Assembly: GCA_023548195.1 (NCBI GenBank) | Contig: JAJHZJ010000028.1 | Location: 2,367,001 to 2,431,000, forward strand | Source of the DNA: Bettongia penicillata ogilbyi | Taxonomy: Eukaryota; Chordata; Mammalia; Diprotodontia; Potoroidae | Direction of reading: 5' to 3' | DNA length: 64,000 nt | Part shown: one piece after another, positions 33,691 through 44,717 of the stretch | Layout: each line of letters begins with the position of its first letter | Numbering within the stretch: the stretch's first letter is position 1 | Position numbers and translations under genes: made by a program | Notes under the pieces: model-generated | Database searches by the model: none | What the model was told of the DNA's origin: nothing | Seen by the model: the letters and a program-made list of their open reading frames with translations, nothing else

Positions 33691-34694
33691 GTATATCTGA
33701 AGTTGAGCAGCTACTGGGATACAGATCCTCTGCCGGTATCGGTTGGAGGATGTGGATCTAAGTAACCCACCTTTTAGACCCAGTTAAATATGTTCTCATC
33801 TGCAGTTTCTATGGGAGGGGGAAAGGGGGCGGCATGGGGGAGAAATCACGTTAGCATCGCTTCAGCAGTACCTAGCCAAGACAGTGTCTTTCGGAGAATA
33901 GAACTGCTGTCACTGCTGCTTGGCTTCTGTCCTCAACACCGAGAGCTCAACACTGTCACTGCCCTGGCTTGTCAGTGCCTCACAGAATTTCCACAGGGTT
34001 AAGTCCTCCCAGATGAGAAAACAAACACATGAAAGAAAAGAAAACCATGACCCTGGGAAGCTCTTGTTGTGGTTTTCTTTTTCTGGGAAAAACATAGCCA
34101 ACTAATTACCATAGAATAGTTTTGAGGCTACTGCCTTTGAGTTTGGTGTTAATGTTGGAATTGAGCAGGCCAACAGTGCAAAACGCAGCGTTCCTTCTTG
34201 CTGATTCTTGCTGAATTTGGCCACTGTTTGGCTTTTGTGAGCAGATTTGTGGGGTTTCACCTTGTTTATTTCCTAAGAATAATTCCTGATAGGTTCTACA
34301 AATCCCCTCCTCCTCTTTCTTGTCCTCTTCCTTCTCGTCCTCCTCCTCTTCCTCTTCGTCTTCCTCCTCCTTGAGCAAGAATTGTTTTGGGGAGGGTCAA
34401 GGCAGCAGTAACTGTGTGCTAAGTACAAATTCTCAGTGTGTCCTATTAAAATGTAAAACAATCCATTGAGTCATCCTCTCCTTAGTTTGACTCAGATGCT
34501 TTATGGCGCACTTTGCATGTCATTTATTTCTCGTGATTTCCTCATGGAAAAGGGTATCTGATGGAATCCAGGCAAACTGGAGATTGTTCTAAGTAAAACC
34601 AAACATATATCTTCAGTATTAACCCTTAGCTTTCAGTTTCCCAGTTCTTAAATTCCTTTTTGGGGGGAATCTTAGGCTTCCTTTAAAAAGAAGG
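33691..34694. other. Unassigned DNA with CT-rich tract
   Basis: A (CCTCTT)n-like pyrimidine tract at 34306-34375 produces an artificial Glu/Lys-rich minus-strand open frame. The rest shows no gene or named repeat. Confidence 0.5.
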
Positions 34695-34950
34695 GTAAAT
34701 AGATAATTTAGGTGTCACAGTGGATAGAGTTCCAGACCTGGAGTTGGGGAAGACTCATCTTCATCAGTTCAAATCTATCCTCAGATATTTACTAGCTGTG
34801 TGACTCTGGGTAACTCAGTTGCCTCAGTTTCCTTCTCTGTAAAATGAGCTAAACCAAGAAAATAGCAAACCACCCTGGTATCTCTGTCAAGAAAATCCCA
34901 AATGGGGTCAGGAAGAGTTGAACACATCTGAAAAAATGACTCCACAACAA
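34695..34950 (+). repeat. CORE-SINE, full
   Basis: CACAGTGGATAGAGTTCCAG, CTAGCTGTGTGACTCTGGGT, CAAACCACCCTGGTATCTC, and CCAAATGGGGTCAGGAAGAG. Confidence 0.92.
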
Positions 34951-34954
34951 CAAC

Positions 34955-35550
34955 AAATGGGAAATACCATGGCTTACTTCACAACTAGTGAATGTGGTTT
35001 CTATTCCCAGAAACTTTGAAGTATTTCTTTAGCCACAAAAAAAGGGGAGCGGGGTATTGCATTGGGATCCTTGCAAACTTGGTACAGGATTGAGGAAAGT
35101 GGGGGAGGGGGAAAGGATGTAAATTCTTCCTCCCTTAGGGTTCTTTTAACTATTCAAGTAGGTAGTAAAAAAAAAAAATGTTAAAGGAAAATAGAAAACA
35201 TTATATAAAGCATGAGCAGTGAATGCAAAGAAAGACAATGAGTGAAAAGAAATAATTCCAAAGACAAACTGGAGGCGATTGAAAAGCAAAATTACTGAAT
35301 GAATTAAATGACCCAGCTCTGTCTGCCTCAGGGCAGAGCGCTTTGATTGCATGGTTAGCTGAGGGGTTTCTAATAAGATACCAAGAGCAAGTGAATGAAT
35401 GTAGAAATTCATAGTAACAGAACTCTCCATTTCCAAATCTGATTACTGAATCTTGGCTATGTATGTGTTGTATATGGGAATTTGGTCAGATCCCTTCATT
35501 TCCATAGATTTTCCCCCCTTCACAACTAGTTGGATTGACAGCTCTAAATC
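34955..35550. other. Unassigned intronic DNA
   Basis: Short A- and G-rich runs. No gene or named repeat recognised. Confidence 0.45.
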
Positions 35551-35554
35551 CTAT

Positions 35555-35815
35555 GAACTTACTAAGTGGATAAAGCACTGTGCGTGGAGTCATGAAGATC
35601 TGAGTTCAAATCCTTCCTCACACATTTACTAGCTGCATACAAGTTACTGGGCAAGTTACTTAATGCCTGTTTACCTAATTTCCTTCACTGTAAAATGAGG
35701 ATATTAATAGCACTCACCTCCCAGAGTTGTTACGAGGATTGAATAAAATAATGTTTACAAATCACTTAGCTTAGTTCTTGGCACATAGAAGGCACTTAAT
35801 AAGTGTTTCCTTACT
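35555..35815 (+). repeat. CORE-SINE with MIR-type tail
   Basis: GGATAAAGCACTGTGCGTGG, GATCTGAGTTCAAATCCTTC, CACTGTAAAATGAGGATATT, CTTGGCACATAGAAGGCACT. Confidence 0.9.
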
Positions 35816-35924
35816 TCCTTCCAGATCCAAACCAAGTCTTAAATTTTGAGGGAATAATGAACCACTGTGCTTTTCCACATTCATCATTTCCTTCACCCAT
35901 AAATTTCAAAAAATATTGTTCTTT

Positions 35925-36190
35925 AAGGCAGTTAATTAGCACAGTGGAAAGAGCCCTGGGGCTGAAGTCAGTAAGACCTGAGTTCAAATTTGACCTCAAA
36001 CACTTACAGGCTGTGTTACCCTGGGCAAGTCACTTAACCTCTGTAGTCTTAGTTTCTTCCACTGTAAAATGGGGGTATTAACAACACTTACCTCCCAAGA
36101 CTGCCATGAGGATCAAATGAGATATATTTATAAAGTGCTTAGCACAGTACTTGGTACAAAATAGGTACTTTATAAATGTTTAATTATAAA
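35925..36190 (+). repeat. CORE-SINE with MIR-type tail
   Basis: GTGGAAAGAGCCCTGGGGCT, AGACCTGAGTTCAAATTTGA, GTTACCCTGGGCAAGTCACT, TAAAGTGCTTAGCACAGTAC. Confidence 0.92.
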
Positions 36191-36204
36191 TAAACTTTCA
36201 CTGG

Positions 36205-36790
36205 TTCCTTTTTTCAAATTAAATTTTATTTTATTTTCATTTCCAAATTTTCCCCCCTTCTCATTTCTTCCCCCACCCAAAGACAAGGACCCATTCCAAA
36301 TATGAAATCATAAAAAACAAATTTCCTAGTACCCATGTTCCTGCCCTCTCCCCCTAAAAAAGGCAAAATTAAAAGAGAAAGAAAATATGCTTCTCTCTGC
36401 ACTCAGAGTCCATCAGTTCTCTCTCTAAAAGTAGATGGCATGTTTAATCATGAGTCCTTTGGAATTGCAGTGGGTCATTGTGTTAATCTTTTGTAGCTGA
36501 TTCCCTTTACCACATTGCTGTCACTGTGTATGTTGTTCATTTTGCATCAGTTCGTAAAAGTCTTCCTGGATTTCTCTGAAACCATCTCCATCATTTCTTA
36601 CAGCACAGTAATATTCCATCACTTCTATGTATCATAACTTGTCTAGCCATTCCCCAAGTGATGGACATCCCCTTAGTTTTCAGTCCTTTTCCCTCCACAC
36701 AAAGAGCTTCTTTGAAGATTTTTCCATATGGGGTGCTTTCCCCTTTCTTTGATGTCTTTGAGAGAATGGAAGTATTGTTAGGTATACACA
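36205..36790 (-). repeat. L1 3' end, minus
   Basis: Starts with the reversed tail (AATTAAATTTTATTTTATTT), then reverse 3' region: GTCCATCAGTTCTCTCTCT, TTTTGCATCAGTTCGTAAAA, TCTCTGAAACCATCTCC, TTCCATCACTTCTATG and CCATTCCCCAAGTGATGGAC. Confidence 0.85.
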
Positions 36791-37879
36791 GTTTAGTGGC
36801 TTTGGGGGTATATTTCACTTGTTCTTTTTTGAGTACTGCTTGTTATTGTCATATTGGAAATTCCTGGCCATAGATAGGCCAGGATTTCCTTGACTTTTTG
36901 AACTGCAGTCTGAGAGTAGAGGAAAGGACAGAGGCCATCTACTTGTTCCTTCTGTTCCCTTAATCATCTACCTTAGAGCTACAAGTCTCCCAAATCTTTA
37001 CCTTGTCTAATCTCAAATAGTGTTTTTATATATCTATATATGTGCATGTATGCGCATATGTGTGTATATGTATGCATGTGTGTATACACGCACATAAACA
37101 CACACTGTAAACACATGAATTCTCTTCCAGGAGCACTGGAAATGTCTACCTTTTCTTTCAGTATGTTTACTAAGTTGTTTGGACAGAGGTAATAATAATA
37201 TGTAATTCATTAATTCAATATTGGCTGAAGGCACCTAGAACCTCCTTTACTGAGAAGTCTTCTTGGACTTAGTCAACACAAGTAATTCACTATAGTTTTT
37301 GATGTGCATTGTGTCCACATGATGGGGGAAAAGCATCCCAAATAACTGGGTCTGCTCAGTCCTTCGGCCAGGTAACTCAGAGGATGGTGAAAGAGTTAGG
37401 TGGTTTGTTTGTTTTGTTGTTGGTTTTATTTTGGGGTTTTTTCCCATTATGTGAGGGACCCCCTCCCACCCAAAGCTATTCGATTGAAATTTTCACTTTT
37501 CAACCAAGTTATTTCATGATGTTCAGACACAAACCTTCCTAAGGTCTGCTAACAGAGAAACAAAGGGCCTAATATTGACCAAAGGTGTTCCTAAAAATTG
37601 CTGGTTTGGCATCTGACAAGATATAAAAGAGATTCCTAACGCTACTGCTTCAAGGATCTTAAATCTTAAGAGCTTGTTGCTTTCTTAAAAGGGTTTGGGT
37701 TTTTTTTTTTTTTTTTAGTGTTTTGAAAAGTTACTGGTTACCTTAGAAATTGTGGTTAACTCACCTGTATTCACCTGTTCCTCAGCTTTCTTCTCACCCA
37801 CTGGAAAATAAAACCAGGACCTTCCATGTAATCGGGCCTGGCAGAAGGGTACCTAGGAGAAGCTGGGTTGAGAGATGAA
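36791..37879. other. Unassigned intronic DNA
   Basis: TA/TG alternating run at 37028-37105 and a 17-T run at 37700-37716. No gene or family recognised. Confidence 0.5.
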
Positions 37880-38045
37880 AGTCCTTGGTGCAACCAGAAC
37901 CTGGTTTTGGCAGCCTAGTCATTTACCCTCTCTGAGCTTTGTTTTCCTCATCTATAAGATGGCAGTAAAATATTTGTAAGCTTACAAACAACCCACAGGG
38001 TTATTACAAAATAAATGTCGTATAAATCTTAAAGCATTATACTGT
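37880..38045 (+). repeat. MIR
   Basis: AGTCATTTACCCTCTCTGAG, TTTTCCTCATCTATAAGATG, CAGGGTTATTACAAAATAAA. Confidence 0.75.
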
Positions 38046-38969
38046 AAGAAGTTATCATGGTTCCCCACTGCCCTTAAGCTACTTACATTCAGTTTACAAG
38101 CAAAATGCATGTAGTTATCCGCAGACATATCCTTTTCCAGAATCGACCATTGATCCAGCTTTGTTCATGTGATGTTCTCTTTCTAGAGTTTCATCAAAAT
38201 GTAAAAGACTCTAGTGGACTGATAATATAATATTACTATTCATTTTTTCTTGTGCTTTGATCCAACTGGAAGAATATAAGAGGTTTTATGATTTAAAGTG
38301 GCCAAAGGAAGGAGAGCTGGAAAGTTCCTTAAAAATCATCTCATCCTACCCATTTTTATAGATGGGAACCTCTTCTTAAAATTTAAATATAGAAACATGT
38401 GGATGTCTTTGTGTATGTATGTAGATGTGTGTATACACATACATATCACTATGTAGTATCATAATTTATATGACTTTTATCATATATTTTAAGAGAAATA
38501 CCATGCCTGAGCAGCTGTGATGCCCCTAGCCCTTTCTGAACATTTTCTGCTATGCATTATATCCATTGTCCCAGACTGTGTTGTCTATTAGTAAGCTAGA
38601 CTTTCTCCTTCAATGGTTAGTATATGTAGATCCTGATTAGTGCAAATAATGAAATCCATAAAATGGCTGCATTACTTGAATTTGTACCACATACTTCTAT
38701 TAGGCTAGAATTACCATATTTTACATAATCACAACTTTGAATAGTATTGATGGGAATGCATGGGACTACTTCAGGAAGATTCATTATTTATACTCATCAG
38801 GATCTATCTATAAAGTGAAATCGTCCATCCACGTACCAGAACCATTCAGAACTATTGAGGAACTAATGTTAAAATTGCTTCTGGGCATCATCCTTAAGTG
38901 TCTGCCCTCAGGACCCCATAAGTACACACACAATTTCATGTTATATTCTTATTGTGGCCACTGAAGGTT
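38046..38969. other. Unassigned intronic DNA
   Basis: A MIR trace may lie at 38310-38370 (ATCATCTCATCCTACCCAT). Otherwise unique. Confidence 0.4.
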
Positions 38970-39065
38970 TTGAAACCATTGATTGACGGGCACCACAGTC
39001 CTAGAAGTTATAGGCTTTGCCAGATTGCTGAAGGTATCCAAAAAAGGTTAAGAACTCCTGCTTTA
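38970..39065 (-). repeat. DNA-transposon-like ancient repeat, minus
   Basis: TTATAGGCTTTGCCAGATTG, CTGAAGGTATCCAAAAAAGG and TTAAGAACTCCTGC are the reverse of the end seen at 43540-43590. Confidence 0.5.
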
Positions 39066-39205
39066 AGGTACTGAAATTGACTTAGTTTATATTGATATTC
39101 AGTGTTAGGTTCATAAAAACATTTTTTAAAAGATAATAAAATTGGATCACTCCATTTTTATAAAGAAGGGATGGATGGATGGATGAGGTGCCTACTATGT
39201 GTCAG

Positions 39206-39439
39206 TCAGCTAGGTGGCTCAGTGGATAGAGCTCTGGGCTCGGAGTCAGGAAGACCCGAGTTCAAATCCAGCCTCAGACACTTATTAGGTGTGTAACTAG
39301 GCAAGTCACTTAACTTCTGTTTGCCTTAATTCACTAGAGAAAGAAATGGCAAAACATTCCAGTATCTTTGCCAAGAAAACCCCAAGGACAGTATGATCCA
39401 TGGGGTCACAAAGAGTCAGACATGACTGAAGAATGACAA
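39206..39439 (+). mobile_element. CORE-SINE insertion with target-site duplication
   Basis: A full-length SINE (TCAGCTAGGTGGCTCAGTGG, GACCCGAGTTCAAATCCAGC, AGTCAGACATGACTGAAG) is flanked by TATGTGTCAG at 39196-39205 and 39440-39449. It splits an older MIR-type copy, so it is younger. There is no poly-A tail; the 3' end is GACTGAAGAATGACA. Confidence 0.92.
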
Positions 39440-39672
39440 TATGTGTCAGGCATTTGGTAACTGCTTTATAAATATTATTTCATTTAATCCTCCTCCTCCA
39501 AGAGATGAATACTACTAATATCCCCATTTTACAGTTGAGGAAACTGAGACAGATGAGGGTTAAGTGACTTGACCAGGTCACGTGGCTAATAAGTGTATGA
39601 GGAAGGATTTGAACTCAGGTTTGCCTGACTCCAGGTCCAGCTCTCTATAAAGTGAACCACCTAGCAGCCTTT
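39440..39672 (-). repeat. MIR-type SINE, minus, split by the SINE at 39206
   Basis: GTGTCAGGCATTTGGTAACT, TATCCCCATTTTACAGTTGA, GGATTTGAACTCAGGTTTGC, CTCTCTATAAAGTGAACCAC. Confidence 0.88.
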
Positions 39673-39674
39673 AA

Positions 39675-40597
39675 CTTATGTTTCAATGTTAATAACCAAG
39701 TTCCATATGTTTATATTTTTTCCTCATTCAAAAGATAACTGAATATTTTGAAATGATTCTTATATTCTGAAATTTCTATAAACTTGACAACTCTTTTCTA
39801 AAATTCTTATCATCAGTGCAAAGTCAATGTTTGAGTCAAAGAAGTATTTACTTACACATACAGTTAAAAGGAAAAATGTGGTTGGAGTTTCAAGTGAAAT
39901 ATTTTATATTTTGCTTTTGTTCATTACCTATGAGGGATGTTATTATTCATTTCATTTCATCTGGAACATTCTAGACACAACGGTTTGTCCGAAAGAGTTA
40001 ACCTTCTAAAGTCATTCATGAATCAGAGTGCTTTTGGATTTTCCACTGAAGATTTTCTACAGGCCTTCAGTTTCACACTTTGCCTCTAGAATACCACTAG
40101 ACATTTTAATTTCTGAGTCATTCAGTATCCATCTATAAACAGACTAAGGAGTTAAAAAACAACGTGCATGGGGCTGTATTGTTTTCACTTGGGTTCTTTG
40201 AAGAGGTTGAGAGGTCATTATCTTTCTAATGAAATAACAGCAATGATACCTTTAAGATCCTTGTCATCTGTGTAGAGCCATAACTAGGTTGGAGCAACTG
40301 GACCTTTTTTCCTACAACACAATCTAGATGTTTCTGACCGGATTTGCCAAGAAACAACCAAATTCTGCACCCACTAGATTAGCAAGAATAATTACTTTTA
40401 AAAACAAGCTGCCCAAACGGCACTTGCTTCAATTCAGCCACACCCCAATGGAGCTCTACCCCAGCTCAGCCCAGCTTGGCTAGCCTTGTTCCACCCCACC
40501 TCCACCTTTAGTGTTCCTAGAGTCTCTGCTCAGAGGATGTCTTTGGATCTCTACTTCTCTACAGAAGAACTTATCACTGAAAGTGGATCTAAAGCCA
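39675..40597. other. Unassigned intronic DNA
   Basis: No named repeat or gene. Confidence 0.45.
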
Positions 40598-40942
40598 TGT
40601 ATTGTACAGCTAGCCTCAGGTAGAATATTTCCAACACACACACACACACACACACACACGTATTGTACAGCTAGCCTCAGGTAGAATATTTCCAACACAG
40701 ACACACACACACAGACACACACACGCACATGCACACACACACACATGTATTGTACAGCTAGCCTCAGGTAGAATATTTCCAACACAGACACACACACACA
40801 CACACACCCCTCTCATTCTCTCTGAGCAGAAGAGGGAGAACCAGCTAAAACCACACACACGCACGCACACACACACACACATACACACACGCGCACACCT
40901 CTCATTCTCTCTGAGCAGAAGAGGGAGAACCAGCTAAAACCA
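40598..40942 (+). repeat. Compound minisatellite with embedded (CA)n
   Basis: Unit A (TATTGTACAGCTAGCCTCAG...TTTCCAACACA) occurs three times, at about 40598, 40661 and 40747. Unit B (CCTCTCATTCTCTCTGAGCA...CAGCTAAAACCA) occurs twice, at about 40808 and 40897. CA/CACG repeats join the units. The copies are almost identical, so the duplications are recent. Confidence 0.95.
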
Positions 40943-40944
40943 GA

Positions 40945-41176
40945 AGGAAAACCTTGGAAAGGCCTCTGCGCAGTCTGATTCTCACTCTGTATATATATAA
41001 CACATTTTTGAATGCTTAGAGTCATTTTCAGATTTGTCTGGATTCTGTTACTCACTAGCTAGAAATGCCTTTGCTCATTCTTTGGACATCTTCTATTCCA
41101 CTTTGAAATTATAGATAGGAGTTACTATGACACTTAATATTGGTTGACACGTGTATATGTGCATACGTGTGTGACT

Positions 41177-41213
<37 letters not shown>

Positions 41214-43515
41214 GGTAGAAAGAGACAGGAAGCAAAGTTAGGTACTAAAGCCTTTTTTAATCTTAGTATGAAGTGGTAAGAGCAGTAGAATTCAGTTTTA
41301 TCCAGTGGTCCAACTGAAACGTCAACGAATTGAAAAGGATTCCTGCATAATCAGAACTATACAGGTAACAAGATAGCTGTAGAAAGACAAGAATTTACAG
41401 ACTTTTGCAGGAGATTAAGAAACTAAAGATGCTGCACTCAAATAAAAGATGATCAGGAAATAGATGGGATAGGAGAGAGAGTAAGTCTGTAGATAATATA
41501 AAGGCTTGCAAGCTGACAGAAGGAGACTAAAAAAGAAATTGTGGAGTAATAGGATAAAATTAAGAAAATCCCCAAACAAGGAAATCTCTAGGAAAAGCTT
41601 CCTGATAGATGTTGATTTTAGACCAGAAGAAGATGTCTTCTGAAATAACATGAAAACTCCCTGAAAATACATGGACTCCCCCAAAGCCTTTGGACAATTT
41701 TAGCTTAAAATAGCATAAAGACTTTTGGGGATATGCTTTATGTGGATGTATATACATGTGTATGTGTGTGCATATGCGTATACAAGCATACATACACACA
41801 TAATAATACTTATGTATGTATATATCAGAGGATACTACCCTCTGCCTATAAGAAGTGCCTTGGATGACCTGTTGAACCCATTCTGTATCTCAGATTAATT
41901 CCCTAAAATTTTATTTCCTCCATAGCAAGCATTTCTCATCATAGTAACAGATACTGATGTCTGTTGCTCAATAGACAGTGAAGGAAAGGAGAGGTCTAGG
42001 GATACTCATTCATTCAGTATATCTTTATTGAGCTCATATTACGTTACATACACAGTGAATACCTGGGGATTGACTGATTGAGAGAATTGAATTTAATGGT
42101 AGAAAAAGTAGTAATTTTAAGGCTGAGAGTAAAGTGGACAGTTGAGAAATAACCCTATACACGTGAGTGCTTATAAGATAGAAAAATAAAGAGGAAGTGA
42201 AAGTGGAGCACATATATCTTCTAAGTAATGAATAGTTTAGCACTAGTTTCCTCAGCACAAAGAGATGCCATCTAAGCTAAATCTCACACCCTGGCTTGTA
42301 GCCATTGCACCTAAATTATACCAACCAAGATGTTCTTCTGATTTTAGAGAAAATGCATCCCAGAAAGGAAAGGGCACATCTGCCTTCCTGTTTTCTCCTG
42401 GACTGCTAGGAGAACCATTCTTTTGCATAAATAGGGTTTGGAGATTATGGGGTTTGGGAGTGGGGCTTGCAGGGGTGTACTGGACTGTGATCTCATTGGT
42501 ATAGGGAATAACTGATGAGCAGACGTCTTCTACCAATGCAGATCAGTGCCTGCTTTGCTTTTTAGTTTTACAAAGTTTGTCTGGGGTACTGAGTGATTAG
42601 CCCAGGGTGTGTATGTGTTTAAAGTGGATGTGAATCCAGTTCAACTGACTTCAAGGCTGACTTTCTTTCCACTATATCATGCTACCTCTCAAGCTTATGA
42701 GTTTATATTCCAAAAACCTGTTTAAAGCAGAGCCAAATCCACACAAGTGGAATAGTAATGGAATGAGGACCATCAGAGCAAGTGTTTGTGAAATGTTTGG
42801 ATTTAAAGGCATTGGATCTAAATAAAAATGTTATTATTATGGGTGTGTCTTAGATCTAAGCAATAGATCGTTTTTGCTGAAAACATCTTATGTAATTTGT
42901 ATTATACTTTTTTCCCAAGGAAACTTATTGTTGAAAAAGACACTACAACAAATCCTTTTGTAAAGCAAAGATGTGTCATCACCACCTAATCTATCTTTTG
43001 GGGGAGGCTGTCTTGATTTTATCATTGGGTTTCCTTAGAATGGATGTACATCCGTTCTTTTGTTAGGATGGTGGGGATTTTTAGTAAATCAGTGACAGAT
43101 GGATGACTACCTGTGAATGAGCATAGATTAAGGTATCCAGTTGTACTTCTTATTTCAAAGAGCTACAAGTTTATCAATGCAGTGCAATATTCTTTCTGAC
43201 ATAAATCACAATCCCTCCATACTTCTTTAGATGATTTCACGAGCTTCTGTGGCCCAAAAATAAATAATCCTCTGGACGACCAACCTCCCTGTGAGAAGCC
43301 TCTCCAAATACGTATTGCTAGGGGGAGGTCCTCAGTTGACAGTCTGTTGGCAAACCTACTTATTGGCAACTTGGTAGGATCTGCCAGACTTTTAGAGAAT
43401 GCCAGGTCACCTCTGTGGCACAGCAAGGCATCAGAGGAGGACTTCAGCAGAAAATGCAACTGGACTATGTGATGAAATGGTAAAAGGTAGCCATCAGTAT
43501 CTAATTGTCAGTCAT
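40945..43515. other. Intronic DNA with TG repeat and faint L2/MIR traces
   Basis: (TG)n at 41174-41213, a TGTA-rich stretch at 41740-41825, possible reversed L2 near 41575-41640, a reversed L2 tail trace at 42005-42060, and a reversed MIR at 42560-42690 (GAATCCAGTTCAACTGACTT, CTTTCCACTATATCATGC). No gene signal. Confidence 0.5.
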
Positions 43516-43519
43516 TTAG

Positions 43520-43725
43520 ACGGGGCTTGTTAATATTTTTTTCTATCATGGACCTCTTGGACAGTCTAGTGAAGTCTATGGACCCTTTCTCAGAATAATG
43601 CTTTTAAAAGAACAAAACAAAATACATAAAATTGCAAAGGAAACCTTTTATATTTAATTATAGTTTTCAGAATATTTTTAAATACTGGTTCCCAAGTTAA
43701 GAAGTCCTGAATTAGCAGGATCCCT
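43520..43725 (+). repeat. DNA-transposon-like ancient repeat
   Basis: ATCATGGACCTCTTGGACAG, GTGAAGTCTATGGACCCTTT, CTCAGAATAATGCTTTTAAA, CAAAGGAAACCTTTTATATT, TTAAGAAGTCCTGAATTAG. Same family as 24225-24545 and 38970-39065. Family name not recalled. Confidence 0.6.
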
Positions 43726-43889
43726 TTTTAGCCCTTGCCGATATTAGGCACCATTGCTACATAGTTACAAAAACCAAATCCCTCGTGTCTAAGCCAAATT
43801 CTGAAATCATACTGGTAATATATGTTTTCCAGTGAGCATTCATCCACCCAATAGACATGTAGTCATTCAGCATGTACTGCAGTTATTTT

Positions 43890-44000
43890 GCAGCTCTTCA
43901 ACTCAGCAAACACTTATTTAGCCAACGTTGTACTAGGCACTGGAGACAAAGGGATGAAAGCAAGGTTGTTTCTGCCCTTGAGCTTATATTCTACATTTTT
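43890..44000 (-). repeat. L2 3' tail, minus
   Basis: CTCAGCAAACACTTATTTAG, TACTAGGCACTGGAGACAAA, CCTTGAGCTTATATTCTAC. Confidence 0.7.
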
Positions 44001-44369
44001 GTTAGCAGAAGTCTTAATTAGTTCTTTGTTTTGGACTAGTTATGTATATGGTGTGACTTTTTATTAATCTTTGAAAAAATCCAGCTTCAAAACATTGAAA
44101 AATTGATACTTTCTTAAAATCTTGTATCTTCTGTTTTAATAAAAAAAAAAATCCTAGCTGTATTTGCTACTGTGGGTGGACAAGGAACCTAATAAAGGAG
44201 AAGGATAAAGGTCTGTGATAGAAAATGTCTTTCCAGATATTTTCCTGAGCTTATTGTTGTAGCAGAGAATTAATGTGCTGATCAGCAGTTTTACCATTTG
44301 CTGCCTAGTTCATGCAGGACACAGAAACCATGATGTCATCTTTCTTTGCCTTTCATTTTCTCTCCCACT

Positions 44370-44412
44370 GGTGTGTGTGTGTATGTGTGTGTGTGCATAT
44401 GTGTGTGTGTGT
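44370..44412 (+). repeat. (TG)n microsatellite before the BACH2 acceptor
   Basis: An interrupted TG repeat ends about 44 bases upstream of the acceptor AG of the BACH2 exon. TG-rich tracts close to acceptors can bind CELF/TDP-43-type factors, so length changes could affect splicing. This is inference only. Confidence 0.9.
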
Positions 44413-44420
44413 TTCTCAAA

Positions 44421-44456
44421 CTCTATTAACTACAGTAACTCTCATTTCTATTTTAG
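44421..44456 (+). promoter_or_regulatory. BACH2: 3' splice site of the BACH2 exon
   Basis: A pyrimidine-rich run ending in TTCTATTTTAG places the AG at 44455-44456, 12 bases before the start codon. CTATTAAC at about 44423-44430 is a plausible branch site at the usual distance. No later AG precedes the ATG. Confidence 0.85.
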
Positions 44457-44468
44457 GGTGTGAACGGA
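44457..44468 (+). other. BACH2: BACH2 5'UTR end in the first coding exon
   Basis: Twelve bases lie between the predicted splice acceptor and the ATG. An in-frame GTG at 44460 extends the open frame, but homology begins at the ATG at 44469, so these bases are read as 5'UTR. Upstream noncoding exons of the gene are not recognisable here. Confidence 0.75.
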
Positions 44469-44711
44469 ATGTCTGTGGATGAGAAGACTGAATCCCCCAT
44501 GTATGTGTATGAGTCAACAGTCCATTGTACCAATATCCTCCTGTGCCTCAATGACCAGCGGAAGAAGGATATTCTTTGTGATGTGACTTTGATTGTGGAA
44601 AGGAAAGAGTTCCGAGCCCACCGGGCTGTGTTGGCAGCATGCAGTGAATACTTCTGGCAAGCTCTGGTAGGGCAGACGAAACATGACTTGGTTGTCAGCC
44701 TGCCTGAGGAG
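44469..44711 (+). CDS. BACH2: BACH2 first coding exon (N-terminal 81 residues, partial gene)
   Basis: This encodes the amino terminus of BACH2, a BTB-bZIP transcription repressor that pairs with small MAF proteins at MARE sites and guides B- and T-cell differentiation. The reading frame starts at ATG 44469 (MSVDEKTESPMYVYES) and runs to GAG 44709-44711 (VVSLPEE), where a GT donor follows between codons (phase 0). Residues about 37-81 (DILCDVTLIVERKEFRAHRA and following) are the first half of the BTB/POZ dimerisation fold. The YESTVHCTNILL stretch and VGQTK separate it from the paralogue BACH1. Compared with human BACH2 as I remember it, only about five of 81 residues differ. The rest of BTB, the bZIP and the C-terminus lie in exons outside this window. 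The ATG has a purine at -3. Gene and strand are secure; exon numbering is not. Confidence 0.96.
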
Positions 44712-44717
44712 GTACAG
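44712..44717 (+). promoter_or_regulatory. BACH2: 5' splice site after the BACH2 exon
   Basis: GAG followed by GTACAG is a good donor. Homology to BACH2 stops exactly here. The open frame runs on into intron and stops at about 44816 with no BTB similarity, so the continuation is not coding. Confidence 0.9.

Noticed and set aside
34106..34461. Acidic or basic Glu/Lys/Arg-rich minus-strand peptides
   Set aside because: They arise from the pyrimidine tract at 34306-34375 read in two frames.
40480..41055. Cys/Val-rich minus-strand frames
   Set aside because: CA repeats translated in reverse give CVCV peptides; this is the minisatellite.
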